From contig NC_089984.1 in assembly GCF_036417845.1 (NCBI RefSeq), forward strand, positions 2,976,001 through 3,040,000: DNA of 64,000 nt, given 5' to 3'. The DNA comes from Apteryx mantelli (Eukaryota; Chordata; Aves; Apterygiformes; Apterygidae). The translations under genes were made by a program, and so were the position numbers. The notes below the pieces were generated by a model that was given only the letters and a program-made list of their open reading frames with translations, did no database searches and was not told the origin of the DNA. Position 1 is the stretch's first letter; every line of letters begins with the position of its first letter. This document shows, piece by piece, positions 23,316 through 35,859 of the stretch.

Positions 23316-25728
23316 GAAATGGCAGTGATGCTTGCAGGAGGATGGTTCAAAACAAACTGAAGTAGGTGATTCTTCCCTAGTAGTTATCTGTGGAACTTCT
23401 TGCCAAATGACACTGCAGATGCTTAAAGTCTACATGGATTCATAAAGCAAGTGGACAAAGCTTTGCAAAATCCTTTGCGGACTCAAAAAATGATGGGTGC
23501 CACAGCTGGCTTTGGAGGGTGGGAGAGTGTGGGAAGAATCCCAACCGACTTGCTCTGCTCTTTCTGGTCACTGCCAAAGGCACAATACAGGCTAAGATGG
23601 AAATTTCCTCTGACACAAGAGTAGCTTCATATAACCTTATAGTACTTAGCAGGGCCAGCGCAAGGATATCCTGCATCAGAAAGGAATTACTGTCATTCAC
23701 TCCTAGCAAGTAAATTCTATCAAGAAAGAAGAAAATCACCCACAACAGTGTTTAGAAAGACTGTTCTCTACCTGCAATTATTTTTTGTATTTTTTTCCCC
23801 ATATTTCTTGTCATCCTAGTCCTTCTGACAATCACATTCTTAAAATATTTATCATGTTTTTCTGATGTCTCAGAAGTTTGACTGGTAGAAACAAAGATGT
23901 TAAAAATAACTGTTCTTCTTCAGGCTGAAGAGAAGATGGTCAACAAATCGTGACACGTCCTATCTGGAATTACCACTTTCTCTGTAAATGCCGAAGTACA
24001 AGAAATTCAGCAGGTGCAGCATGGTGCAAAGTGGAGCTTCCCACTTTGAACAGCAGCAGCAATTTAGTTGGTCCCTTGCAAAATATCCAGACTGTCTGTT
24101 GCAATAAACAAGTCCTGTGAATTTGAGAGTCTCACTCTGCTCTACTCAGTCTGTCTTTGAAACAATCCTCATTAACACTAAAACAAAAGTTAGATTGCGA
24201 CTATCACACTTCCAAACTCAAGGCAGAGACAGATTTTTCAGCCACCCTGGCTTCCTAGCTTTGTCAAGAGTCCAGAGTCACAAATGGAAATGGCATTTTG
24301 GGTTAACTATGCACAGAAGGGGCTGCATGGCCAATTGTTTTCTGTAAGTTTCTATGGACAAATGCTGAACTGAAGAAAGAACTAAGGCCTCCTGACCACT
24401 CAAGATAAATGCAATGGTCAGATCAGCAAGTGTGACCAAATATTATACAGCTGGCATCCGCTTTAAAAGGGATTGGCTGGAAAAAAATCAGAAAGAATTC
24501 TTTAAATGAATACAGGTTAAAATGGGAATTACAGCCTCTCTCAAGAAGCTTTTCACACCATGATGGACCCTCTTTTCTCTCCTGTTTGGGGGAACACATG
24601 CAAAGACCAGCAACCCACCATAACAGGTCCTATATTTTGGGCAGTCAACAAGGTTGAAGGATGATGTCCTTCTGCACTGAAAGGTTAAAAATATTTCAGA
24701 CCCTACAGAGAAGGAAAAGGGTCTATTTTTAAACAACAGCTAGTCAACATGATATAGGTAGCTAGTGAGCATCCCAGTATTACATGGAATGAGCAGGCTT
24801 CCTTTTCACAGTAGAAAGTAGATGGACCTGTTTAAGAGCAGGAGTAACCTGACGTACTCCCTGGCCTGTTTTCTTCTGCTCAGCATTCCCCACTTATATC
24901 TAAAATATTGATAAATGGTATCTCTTAGAACAGGAAAAATAGTCATCACAATGCTTAATACTAAAATTAAACCCACCTCTTCTTCCTTATGTTGCTAACT
25001 AAAGATTAATGTACCTAGTTGGGTTTTAGAGAGGATCTGTATACTTTGTTTCATGTAAACTCAATAATAACAAATCAGCCTCTATTTTCCTGTGTATGTA
25101 GGGAGCCTGAGATGAAAAAGCATTTTCTCAGATGTTTGCCCATGCAAAGAAATTCTGCTGTAGTTCTGTTCAGAGCAAATACTCAGAACCTATCAAGTTA
25201 GCTGAGACAGATTTAACACAATTCACTCAAAACCTGTAGAGACATGAAAATGTAGAAGGTTTGCTTCTTAAAATTGCAAGATTTTATCTTATTTTTTGTA
25301 AAGTATAGTACTGGTGTTAATATTCAGTCAAGTGCAGACTGAACCCTCCATGGTTTGGTGACTAGCTGTATCCAGGGTCTGCTGTGTAAATGATTCCCTA
25401 CCAGGTGTGATTTTTGTGGCATTGCTTGGTGCTGCACTTATGTACATACTGAATTTGAACAAAGTGCTTTGGTCAGCAAATATGCTACTCAAAATGAATG
25501 ACTCAATGGTATTACAAAAACACCTCAGATAAAGCCTAAGACTTGGGCACTTTGTACATACTCTAAACCCCTTTTTGCTTTAGCTTTTGTACATTGCATT
25601 ATACAATTGCTGGACTGTCTTTCTTATAACTGCATTTCATTATTTGTTTCTCTGCAGATTCTTCATTTTTGGCTTCTCAATACTCGAAGGAAAAAAACCC
25701 AACATTCCAAATGTGATTAACTACTATT
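23316..25728. other. Intergenic, no recognised feature
   Basis: No exon, repeat family or RNA gene was identified. It lies downstream of the complete lipase gene 3. Confidence 0.45.
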
Positions 25729-25734
25729 TTTATT
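25729..25734 (-). terminator. Possible poly(A) signal of lipase gene 3
   Basis: AATAAA on the minus strand, about 620 nt after the stop codon. It is the nearest canonical hexamer found, and usage is inferred only. Confidence 0.25.
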
Positions 25735-26357
25735 GAATTTCAGAGACATTAGTATTGCAGCTATGGGTATTTTTCACATATGTATCATTGCTGTGTTTTT
25801 TCACCTATTAGATCTCTTTCTGACCCATGCCAGTAGTTTTACAGGTCCAGGAATAACAGTGTGAGCCATGAGACAGCAATAGTGAATTCTCTAGGCCTGA
25901 TGAACTTTGCCAGTAATCAGCTGACTTAGGATTGGTTCCAGACACCCAGTTTCATAAGTCTGTGTGGTCTCAGTGGAACTGCAGGTACTTTAAAGCTAAC
26001 CACACGTGAAAGGTGTATATAGCTATACAGGATTCACTGTGTCTCAGAGAGAAGATCATTGTGACGCTAGTCTGAATGAAAAGCCTGAAGGCCCAATTTC
26101 CTTGCCTGTTTCCTACACCTTATAAATAAAGCATGGCTGATGTTTGTGAAAGCAAAGATGTGCTGTTCGTGAATGGCATAAATATACTCAGGCTCCTTCC
26201 CCCACCCTATCACTGTTCAAATTTACTGCAGAATTTTTCATTCAAGTACACTCAGATGGTCAAAAGAGTCACAAATTTTAAAATCCTTAAAATAATATTA
26301 ATCTAACAAGACATATCAGCAAAAATGTATCAAATCCTCGGTCTACAAACAGTACTT

Positions 26358-26591
26358 CTATGGATTCCTCCTCATCACGTCAACAATGTCTTTATATAAA
26401 ACATCTGTTGCATTGAGACTGAGTAAGAAATCCAAATGGTTCCACTCAGGAATTAACTTGTGGTAAACAAGGTTAGCTATTTGTGGAAGTAGGAGGGCAA
26501 CATCCCTAGGATCAGCCAGACAGTCATCTCCTCCATACCAGATGGCAGTTGGCACTTTCATGTTTCTCACATTGTAGAGTGGTGGAGCCAT
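26358..26591 (-). CDS. Lipase gene 3, terminal exon 10
   Basis: The acceptor is tttttctag and the exon begins [18 protein letters not shown]. It carries catalytic Asp339 and His368, and ends MRRNP-TAG. Unlike most family members, it has Asp-Cys instead of His-Asp-Trp-type residues around the catalytic Asp (GGDDCL). Confidence 0.92.
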   Translation of the reverse strand: MAPPLYNVRNMKVPTAIWYGGDDCLADPRDVALLLPQIANLVYHKLIPEWNHLDFLLSLNATDVLYKDIVDVMRRNP

Positions 26592-29500
26592 CTAGAAAAA
26601 GCAGAAAAAGACAATTTCACAAAAGAGAACAAGTACGTGCTGCAGTGCAAAAAATTATGCACTAAAAAGAATAATTGTTATTGATTTGGAATTAAACAAA
26701 AATTACTACAAAGGTTTTCTAGAAAGAAGAGAAATCTGTATTAAAAGATGCAGATGGATTAAGTGTGTTACAATTTTGCCCAGAGAACAGGTGTAAATTA
26801 GTTCTGCCATGTTAGAAATTTTGGTTCTTATTCTACAGATAATTGGATCTAATTCAGCACATAGTAGAAGATAATTGCCTTGAGAAGTCACACTGAACTT
26901 CACGTGGTGGCTTCCATTAATGGCAAGCTACAGCAGTGGCAGGGGATATCCTAAGGCACAGCCGGACAATGTCTTCAGGAAGACAAACCCAAATGCAGCA
27001 TCTCTCTTCTGTTTTCTTTTTACAGCCTCAGAATTGCACCAAAGTTGTACCCCTTATTCTGTAAGCCAGTTGATAAGTAGACAAAATTATGGTTGCCCTG
27101 ACCTGGTGTTAGTGATAGCCCTGCTTCAAGCAGGGGATTGGACTGGAGACCTCTAAAGGTCCCTTGCAACCTGCTCTGCTGTGATTCTGTGATTACACCT
27201 CATACAAGCACTAGCATTTCTTTCAGCTTCTTAATAGCAGGAAAGTTTTTGGAAGCAAGTTTTTGAAAATGAGATGTATCTGGAGGGTTCTGTTAGCTCA
27301 ACACCACAAGGTCTTGTCATCGGGTGATTTTTCAGAGCCAAATCTCCTCATTTGCATTGTAATTCTTCCAGTTAAAGAGCTTACCACTATCTGAGGGATT
27401 TGATTTTTCTTGCGTAAGCACGCAAGAAGCTTTTTTTCTGAACTATGGTTCAGAAAATATATACCTCTGATACTCTTCTTGCCATTGAAAAAGAATTGCC
27501 TAGGCTCCCAAAGGATGCAAATTTAACCGTTCATCATTCGTCTTGCAATGTTGGGTCTGGGTGCAAAAAGGGCTTAGTGCCTTGATTTCCATCAAAAGCA
27601 GATAGAATTTACAACCAGGTCAAAGACTTCTGTTTTACGAGTTTCAGATAAAAACTGGTCACCCAGTAATTGTTGCTTTTGTATGTCAGATTATGGTCTC
27701 CAATGAAAACACTGGAGAAGTGGAAAAGATCTAATACTTTATTCCATTTGGAAGATATTTATAAAATAAAGTTTAGAATAGAAAACACTCGTTTCAAGTG
27801 GAGGTCCTGCTGACTTACTGCTTGCATGCCCAACTTGTGTGCTTTGTTAAGAGAGGACAATAAATTCAGTGGAATCACAACAGACTTATGCAAGCAAGCA
27901 TGGATGGGAACAGAACATGGGAGTGAAAAGAAAGGCCACAACTCTCGTACATTTGAAGCAGCTTACCTGTCCATAGCGAAGATTGTTATATACACTTCCC
28001 CCATCAAAAGCTTTCAGTGTACCACTTTGAACTCCCTACAACAAAAATCAGAGGGAAATGTTTAAGTGAAATAGTCAGAGTAAGCATGCAAAAGTTAGCT
28101 CCCGAATTATTTGTCAACATTAGCTTTTTTTCAGGTTTGGAAGGAAATCTTTCTGTCTATTGTAAATGAAGGGGAGGATGACATGAAGGCAGACAACAGA
28201 ATATATTCCCAAGGATGAAGTGGATTTCTTAGAGTAAATGTTTGTGGTTCCTCCAGAAAAGAAGTGGTCGTCACAGTCAAAGGGTACTGAAGTCCATTTT
28301 GATTACGACACATCTATTTCTTTCCCATTTCCTTCCAGTGGTACAGTACAGAGAGGGAAAAGGGGATCTTTGGCTTCCTAAATTTAGAGGGACATTTGCA
28401 CATGATGTTTTCAGAGGCAAACAAGGCATTATGGTCTAGACTAAATTATAACTCTGTGGGGACACAATCAATTTAAAAGAGGAAACTCAAAAGTTGGTGA
28501 TCATCATTGAACCGGGAAGATTTTTCAGGTGTATCTCACATGTCTGTCCTAGGTCTGGTACAATTTATTATTATTGTTAATTTGGATAAATGAATAGAGA
28601 TTATGTTTATATAGTTTGTGATTAACACCAGGAAGGAAGGAATTGAAAATGTTTTAGAAAATGGGATTACAATCCAAAATATTCTTTGTAAATTCAAGAA
28701 TCAGTCTGAAATGATACTATCAAAGATGTGGTTTTGAAGGAGTCTCTGAGCATCTCTCATCCAAATTCGGTCTTCTGGAATGTGACTATCACCAGTACAA
28801 GGTCAAGGCAGCCATGACTTTTCCCAGACAAGCCCTGAAACCCTCCATGACCGAGATCCCTCACCTCCCTGGTGACCTGGCCCAGGGCTGCTCCTCCTTC
28901 AGAGGAAAAAGTGTTTTCTCAAATCCAACTTGAACCTCCCAGGCTGTATTTAGTGCACATTGCCCCCAGGTTTGCTGTTTGTCTCTACTCGTCAGATAAG
29001 TCGAAATTCAATAAATAGTTTTATACCACTTTACACATAGAAAAGAAAATCCAGTGGACATATACAGAATGAGGACTAAAATGTCTAAGCAACAACACTT
29101 CATAAAATCATATGATATGATAAAATCATAGAAAAAGTTCAAAAGTTATACTTGGGTCTCAGCAAGAGTACCATACTAGGAAGAAGCTGTGCTCTGCATA
29201 CAGCCTATGGCACACTCTTTAAAGAATATGTCTGAACAGTTTAGGGTCCAGAAGTGATCAAAAAGAGACCATTTGAATCCATGATCTACAGAGAAATGTG
29301 CAAACAACTGGGTATGCTTAATCCAGGGAAGAGAAGATCATAGCAGAATTCCAGTGCCATAGTGGCTCTGATGGTGACTATTGTTCACATCCACAAGGGG
29401 AAGAGTTTTCTGCGCAGGAAACTAGCTGATAAAGTTTACCTGTATCCAGTGGATTACATTTTGTACTGATGTTCCTGCTGGGGCATGTGCTGCGTATACA

Positions 29501-32500
29501 TCTGCTCGGCTCTGAAAGGAAACGAGCATTTCACAACAGGTTTCATTCAGCTCTGCAAAGCAGGGCAGGCAGTCTCAAGGCTTTATCTTTCGGAAAGATA
29601 TTGAGGGCCCACTGTAAATTTATTCCTACATACCATATTTACTTTCTTCCAGTTAAATCCAAAGAGCATAAACATGACGTTCCTGCAGGTCTTTGAATAA
29701 GGACAGAATTTTGTAAGGAACAGTTCAAACAAGGAAGTGTGTGGTAAGAATTCTTTGGTGCCAAACATTGCCTGTAAGATTACAAACAAATGTATCAATA
29801 AAATACAAAGATTGGTCATGCTTTTCCTCAAAGGACTACAACTTCATAGCTTTTATTTTACTTCCATACTGAGATATCTCTGTTGCCCATAAGTAGCCCT
29901 TCCTGGCATTCTGCTAAATGTTTTCATTGCATAGTTTTATATGCATGACAACCTACCTTCATTATACTTCTACCTTAAACGGTAGGGCTCTCCATATCAC
30001 TTTTATTTACCAACATTTTGCTACCCTACTGTGTGCACATCTGTCATACCACTAGCTCTCAGGCCCTAATTCTGCTATAGCATTTTGGATATTAAATTCA
30101 GGACAACACAGAAAGATTCTGGATTGAGATGTGTGATTCTCTTTATTATGAAAATAGATGGAGCGTTAACCACCTGTGGTCCAAAAATACTCCCGTAAAT
30201 GATTTGAAATATGCTGTGTAGGTCATTTCAGAATCTCTATGAAAAATTATATTATTCTTGGCTGAACAAAATATAATCTGTTTAAAGGACCAACATACCT
30301 TAAGCCCATGGTCAGAAAAGAGCGCGAGCTTTTTTAGTGGACTTCGAACAAAATTAACTGATGCCACAGGAGCTAAAGCAATGTACACTTTGATTTTCTG
30401 AGCCAGCTCAGGCATAGTGGAAAAGGCTACAAAAGCTAAAAAACACAGAAGAAGAGGAAAATAGCTTACTTTTTTAAGGCACTCAGGTACACAGTTAACT
30501 TTTGTAAGAACTGTTTTAAAAATCTCAAAGAAAATGGAGACATTCTATGTTGTCATAGGGTCAGTCAAAAAGAGTAAACTTGCTAAACCTTTGCCTTGAC
30601 AATCATGGGTGGGCAGTGATACAGGCCAATTTCCAAGTGTTCCTCCTGCTTGATAGCTGGGTTGAGATTAAATTTTCAGACTGAACTTCTATCTCAAATC
30701 TGACTATAGTCCCAAAAATGAGTTTTGAAATGACACCTCTTTACTTTGGGAATTATCTATTATTTTGACTATACTGGCCAAAACTAAGATTTGGCAAGCA
30801 ATAGAAATTGTTCTGCTATTTTTGTAAACAGTGCAGAGCACGTACTACTAATCAGTGCTGCACTGGTTTCTTCTAAGACTTTCATATCAACAGTGCTGTC
30901 ACCTAAATATCTGTGTGTCTCTCCACACCAGAGTAAAAGGAAGCTAGCATGATCTTAAGCATAGGTAGGTTGAAGGAGTTGTATTTTGACTGGTTCATTG
31001 GCCAAGGTGAAGACAGTAGGTTGAGATATATTGAGCTTATATTCATGTTCAGTTTCCAGCACAGTGGAAAAAAGACAACATGGCATATGCGGTTAAGATT
31101 AGAAATGTTATATTGCAGAAAGCTGTTCCCCACTTCACTTACCTATAGTGGTGCCTTGTGAATGACCAATGTAATACAACCGCTTTTGTCCTGTTTTCTG
31201 TTCAATAAAATTTATCATTGCTGGGAGGTCATATTTAGCCATTTCATCAAAGCTGCAAAAGGAAAATTAGCTGTCTTACTGATAGATGCAATATCTACAT
31301 CTAAGTGTCAATCATCAACAAACCAAAAAAACAGTGTGGAGGATATGACAGCCCCATAAATTTCTCCATGCTACTTAGTGTGTCCTTCGGTAAGCACGTG
31401 GTTAGGAAAACTAATGCATGTGAGACATTTTACGTGTATTCCTAGAGAGTTCCCAACATCTTCTGTAAGCCACTTGCCTTCCTCTTGCCAATTAAACAGT
31501 TTTTTGAAAGAACTAATAAGGTCCAGCAAGACAATATTTTCAGGTGTGAATATGGGAATCACAGGCTGAGATAACAACAGTCTGACTTCTGGGGGTGTAA
31601 AAAACATTGACTGCAGCCAGGCACATGTTTTTTCACCACATCTAAAAAATTGTATTCATTATGCACCTAAAATATGTGGATGCACTTTAATTTATCCCAG
31701 TTCATTTCTCACCTAGCTAAGACAGCATCACTTTTTGAACATGAAAGGAGTTAGATGTGTCTTAGTTCTTACCTGAAAGCCCAGAATTCCTCTCGTATGG
31801 GAGAGAGGGTCAGGTGTCGTTTGCACCAAGTGTTCCCTCTGCTGTTTCCTATCCAAACGTCATAGCCAGCGTCCGCGAGAATGAAGCCCAGGCTGTTGTT
31901 AGCCAAATTGGTAACCCATACGCTTCCTTCTCCAAGTAAACCATGCTGCAGAAATGCAATGGGCTTTGGACCTGAAAGACAGGCATCAGGATGATTTCTT
32001 TTTAATGATGTCTGACAGCACTTGAGACAGTTTAGAGACTCTTTTCCTTGTTAATTATGGTAGCCAAAGTGCACTGAGGTATGTGTCAATATCAGGTAGT
32101 CCTGTTTCCCTTGATTTTAGTAAAACAGATTTGTTATGTAGTAGATGCACCAGATACACTATAACTCAGAGCATTTTCCCTGGTATCTTATTCCCAACTT
32201 CCCTGCTGACGCATACCTCTCTGCAGATGACCTATCATTAGGTTAGTGAACACCTAGGGTTGGGGGACAGTATATGGAAAACACAGTCTTCCCTGGCTCC
32301 TTACTTTCCCCAATGCCTAAATAATGCTGGAAGGTCTTCCCCACTTGTCTCCCACACCTTGAGGCAGGTCCCTAATACTATTATACTAATGTAAATATAT
32401 AGAATACATAATATGGTATTATAAAACATTATGCTATTATAAAACAACAGATACCATTACTCCCTTCACTCTAAATGAAAACAGCTGGTGCTGCCTTTTC

Positions 32501-33649
32501 TGAGGGGTCTAAAAGCATCTGCTTTTGTCTGCAAAACATTATCAGGTCAGGTATTTTTGGAGACCTAAGTTCTCCATCTCAGCAGGCTTTTGGCAAAGTT
32601 GCTCTGTCAGGAGCATTAGCAGAACTCAGGTGCCTAGGGAGCTCTGTAGACAAACACGGAGGTACCTGGAGAGGTGAGATGATAAGATGCAACTTTTTAG
32701 TTGAAGTTTTGGATCTAGAGCCTCCCAGTTTTGCTCAAACCTCTCTCTCCCTCATTTCCCCAATCTTTCATCTTTTCCCTCCCCTCTGCTTTTGTGAACA
32801 CAGGGAGGACACAGCCAGTGACTCCCTCAGGTGCTATGACTTCTCTGCTCCCTTCAGTGTCATTTCTCACAGGACAACAGGGCCCCATGGAAGCTGCTCA
32901 AGGTTTTAGCTGAAATATGAAACTGCTCTGTTGATCTGCCACGCAGCTGCAAGATTGTGTAATAGAAGCCAAGCTCCCAGAGAAAATCCATGGTGCTAGG
33001 AGTGCACAGGGCAACACTGGGTGGAATAGATGGGCTAGTACTCACTGATAAGATTGCAGCCTGCTGGGTGCATGGGACATCACCCACACCCAGAGAGAAG
33101 AAAACTCTGCCACGTCACTGCAGGGAATCATCCTTTCCTGTAAGTTCTTACTGATCAAAAAAATCTTTACACATACCAAAGCCATGGTTATCCCTGGGAT
33201 CTGGAAAAGCCTCCTGCACAAAGCCTTGGTTTTTCAAGCAGAGGACAACGTTTTAAGGTATGGGTTTTCTGTATAACACAGACATTAATTTTACCTTGGT
33301 TTTCAGCATTTCCTCTCCCATGAGGAATTCTGTTAATCTGAAGGATATAGCCATCTTCTGTTACGACATCATACTCCTCACTGGGATAACCCCAGAAGGA
33401 GATCATTTCACTCTGCAAGAAGGGAAAACAAAGAATAAAGGTAATCATCAAGGTAAACCATAAAATTAGTATTAAACTTTCAATAATTTATATTGACTGT
33501 TTCCCAGAGACTTATTGCCTCTGCCTCAATACCACCATACTTACAATATTCATATGTGCTTCTGGATTCTTAGCACAAGGAAAACGAAAGGGCTGTTGCT
33601 CAGATGCCATCCCACGGACCAAGGACATCAGAACTACAGCCAGCCACAT
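26358..33649 (-). CDS. Complete acid lipase family gene 3 (LIPM/LIPA-like), 393 aa
   Basis: An intact secreted or lysosomal alpha/beta-hydrolase that hydrolyses ester bonds of neutral lipids. Nine coding exons on the minus strand (33649-33545, 33412-33295, 31971-31773, 31252-31143, 30435-30299, 29771-29634, 29511-29440, 28035-27967, 26591-26358) have consensus splice sites and phases that join without a stop into 1182 nt. Residues 1 to about 15 ([15 protein letters not shown]) form a signal peptide. The oxyanion-hole block is [10 protein letters not shown], the nucleophile is Ser172 in GHSQG, the catalytic Asp is Asp339 (GGDD) and the catalytic His is His368 (EWNHLDF). The exon lengths 118, 199, 110, 137 and 72 agree with human LIPA as I recall them; exons 7 and 9 are slightly shorter (138 and 69). 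The length is close to the usual 395-400. It lies head-to-head with RNLS, as mammalian LIPJ/LIPF do. Its one-to-one orthologue among LIPF, LIPK, LIPM and LIPJ cannot be fixed by eye. Confidence 0.93.
26592..27966 (-). other. Intron 9 of lipase gene 3
   Basis: Contains a CR1 3' end at 27105-27195 and nothing else recognised. Confidence 0.6.
27105..27195 (+). mobile_element. CR1 3'-end fragment, sense
   Basis: 'ccctgcttcaagcagggga', 'ttggactggagacctctaaa' and 'tgctgtgattctgtgatt' are the CR1 terminal sequence with its octamer repeat. Confidence 0.75.
27967..28035 (-). CDS. Lipase gene 3, exon 9
   Basis: The 69-nt exon has acceptor tgttgtag and donor gtaagc. It encodes [18 protein letters not shown] then LRYGQ (23 codons). 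Confidence 0.9.
28750..28990 (-). mobile_element. Probable degraded CR1 fragment, antisense
   Basis: 'gcagccatgac...', 'gaggaaaaagtgttttctc' and 'caacttgaacctccca' resemble the reverse complement of an older CR1 3' region (..GEVQVGFE..). It lies in intron 8 of lipase gene 3. The family assignment is weak. Confidence 0.4.
29290..29380 (+). mobile_element. Possible very old CR1 fragment
   Basis: 'aaacaactgggtatgcttaa' then 'tccagggaagagaagatcat' resembles the CR1 block [13 protein letters not shown]. No other part is recognisable. Confidence 0.3.
29440..29511 (-). CDS. Lipase gene 3, exon 8
   Basis: The 72-nt exon has acceptor cctttcag and donor gtaaac. It encodes [18 protein letters not shown] then VIHWIQ, the best preserved family block here. 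Confidence 0.92.
29634..29771 (-). CDS. Lipase gene 3, exon 7
   Basis: The 138-nt exon (46 codons, three fewer than the 49 in gene 1) has acceptor atcttacag and donor gtatgt. It begins [17 protein letters not shown] and ends [10 protein letters not shown], and keeps the two Cys of the cap segment. Confidence 0.92.
30299..30435 (-). CDS. Lipase gene 3, exon 6
   Basis: The 137-nt exon has acceptor gttttttag and donor gtatgt. It encodes [18 protein letters not shown] then [10 protein letters not shown] and LFSDHGLK. It starts with the last two bases of a codon split from exon 5. Confidence 0.92.
31143..31252 (-). CDS. Lipase gene 3, exon 5 (nucleophile exon)
   Basis: The 110-nt exon has acceptor ccttttgcag and a perfect gtaagt donor. 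It reads [18 protein letters not shown] and ends [13 protein letters not shown]. The GHSQG pentapeptide holds the catalytic Ser172. Confidence 0.93.
31773..31971 (-). CDS. Lipase gene 3, exon 4
   Basis: The 199-nt exon has acceptor gtctttcag and donor gtaaga. It encodes [18 protein letters not shown], then [30 protein letters not shown] and EEFWAFS. The HG of LQHGLL contributes the oxyanion hole. It is very close to human LIPA in this block. Confidence 0.93.
31974..33294 (-). other. Intron 3 of lipase gene 3
   Basis: No recognised repeat or gene. A 144-codon + strand ORF at 32475-32909 is antisense to the intron and has no motif. Confidence 0.5.
33295..33412 (-). CDS. Lipase gene 3, exon 3
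   Basis: The 118-nt exon has acceptor cccttcttgcag and donor gtaaaa. It encodes [17 protein letters not shown] then [18 protein letters not shown]. This is the family's conserved N-terminal lipase block. Confidence 0.92.
33545..33649 (-). CDS. Lipase gene 3, first coding exon with signal peptide
   Basis: 35 codons from the ATG at 33649 to a GTAAGT donor. The start is chosen because the ATG opens a typical hydrophobic signal sequence ([10 protein letters not shown]) and is the first in-frame ATG after a plausible 3' splice site (gttctag at 33667-33661). The mature N-terminus probably lies near SEQQPFRF. Confidence 0.85.
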
Positions 33650-33660
33650 CTTGGGTTTGC

Positions 33661-34489
33661 CTAGAACAACACATCTACTGCAACAATGCTATCAAAATCA
33701 ACAGACCTTCAAACTGTATCTGTACTTACCAAGTTTTGAGTTCATACTGCTTAGATGCCTGCTTGATATTCAGAAACACTGCTTACCGATCAAAATTCAG
33801 GAGATTCAGACGCTCATGGGAAAGAACAACCTGTGCTTTCCTTATAAGTTTTCAATGGGGATTTACAGCAGCTAAAGGAGAGACTTGAGCAGGAAAACAC
33901 CTCAGACAGGACTCAGACTTAGCCTGGTGGCTTCAATAATTGTTTCTAGCATTAATGAATATGTACTGACTCAGGGAACACATCCTAGTCAGAATATTTT
34001 CAGTGAGGTGGAAGAGAGTTTCAGAAATTCTAGTAAGTAAGGGGCAAGGCAACAATCCTCGCAATGCTCTTTACAGACCATTGGAAATTGCAGTGTGTGT
34101 TGAAATACAGCATCATTTGCCTGATGTTTTTTCTGTTAGTGTTCGTTTAATATATCTGTTCCTGTCCAATAACAAAACCCAGAAAACACTCTTGGGCCTC
34201 AGTCTGTCATGCAAAGAACAAAACCCTGATCAATAGCTGCTGGAGCCCAAGGAAAACTTGGCACTTTCTACAGTATTTTCAGGGTTGCAAGGCAAGACAT
34301 CTCGAATATAAAATTACTGAGTACTTAATCATGGCTTTAAAAGTGATACATTACAGTATTGTGGGCTTGCATTTTAAATAGTAAATACCAGCGTTCACCA
34401 CACTGTCTCACCATTAGAATGACAACTGCAAACATCATCTCCTACATCATGGTCAGTAAATAGCCACAGGTCTCATATCTCAGCAAGAC
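33661..34489. other. Region upstream of lipase gene 3 coding start
   Basis: Presumed intron in the 5' untranslated region. No recognised repeat. ORFs here lack motifs. Confidence 0.4.
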
Positions 34490-35255
34490 ATACGGGACTT
34501 GCAAGGTAGACAAATGTGAAGTCCTACACATGGGAGGAGGCAACTGTACAAGCTGGGTAGACCGGATAAAAAGTGATAAATTGGAAAGAAAGCAGCTTTG
34601 CAGAAAAGGACATAGGAATCACACAGAGGACAATAACATTACCAGGGCTGCACCCTGGCAGTGATGAAGCCTAACCACATACTGGGCTGCACTGGCCAGA
34701 GCACAGCAAGCAGGCCCAGGGAAGTGATTATTCCCCTGTGATTGGCATTGGTGGGGCCACACCTGAATACTGGGACTGGTATAGGTCTCCCCAGTAAAAG
34801 AGATACATTGACAAAATGAATTAAGTCCAGTGCAGGGCAATGGAGATGGTGGGGCTAGAGGCCAGGGCATACAAGGAGAGGCTGTGGGAGCTGGGCTTGT
34901 TCAGCCCAGAGATGAGAAGGCAAAGGGGGATCCAACTGCATCTTCCACTGCTCAAAGGGGTTACAGAGATGATAAGGATGGACTCTGCTCAGAGGGACAC
35001 AGTGAAAGCACCAGAGACACCAGAATAAGCTGCAATATGGGAAATCCCAGCTGGACCTAAGAAAATACTCCTTCCCTGTGTGGGTGGTGCATCCCTGGGA
35101 CAGGTCCCTGAGCTCTAGGGAATCTCCATCCTCAGGGATTGCCCAGACTTGCCTGGACACAGTCCTGATGTTGACCCTGCTGCGAGCTGGGATTGGACCA
35201 GAGAGCCCCAGGGTGCCTTCGGCACGAATCCTTCTATTATTCTGCGACTGAGCTT
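34490..35255 (+). mobile_element. CR1 LINE 3' portion, sense
   Basis: Starts near 'aaatgtgaagtcctacacatggg' (CEVLHMG). It continues through RPH.NTG.GL, 'agaggctgtgggagctgggc' (RLWELGLFS) and the tail 'tgaccctgctgcgagctggg' to 'cttctattattctgcgactg'. Frameshifted throughout. Confidence 0.8.
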
Positions 35256-35859
35256 CTGATTTTGACCATTATCTAGCGGTATGCCCAGTGCAGCCTGATG
35301 CAAATATGATCTAATTATGACACAACCACCACAATATCTGATGAACAGCTCTCTCCTTTACATAACTGAAATGCTTTCAAGTTGGTTTCCTGTTCTCTTC
35401 AGATCCTAATCTAGACTTTCTCTTATCAGTACACAAAGGATGTAGGGTGTTATTTGTCATAGAAGTGATGACATAGCGCCAGCCACTTCTACTCTATCTA
35501 TTCCCAACTACGTTACAGGAAAGTGTATGACTGAGTCGCTACTCTTCCAGGGAGAACTTTATAACATCACAGTGATGTTTGCATCACCTGTTAAGAGAAC
35601 TGTCCTAGTCTACCCAGGAAGCAGAGTGAGAATAGCAGGTTGATTCTGATCAAACTATTATGAGCCAACAATGTTTCATTCATTCTCTAAATAGAAATAA
35701 GATAATGAAAAGAAAATCTCTGAACATCTGCCCTTCTCCTTGATCCAAGGAAAAGCAACAGAAGTAATTACATACCATTCATAGAAGGAGATTTATAAAT
35801 GTAAATGTATGTGTCACTTGTGACACCTTACATAGGAGCAATGTGTCTCCTAGCAGTTC

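Noticed and set aside
11310-25000. Possible exons 1-6 of lipase copy 2
   Set aside because: Looked for QHGLL, GHSQG and MPELAQ-type blocks on the minus strand and found none, so the copy is annotated as exons 7-10 only.
32475-32909. 144-codon + strand ORF
   Set aside because: Lies antisense within intron 3 of lipase gene 3 and has no recognisable domain.
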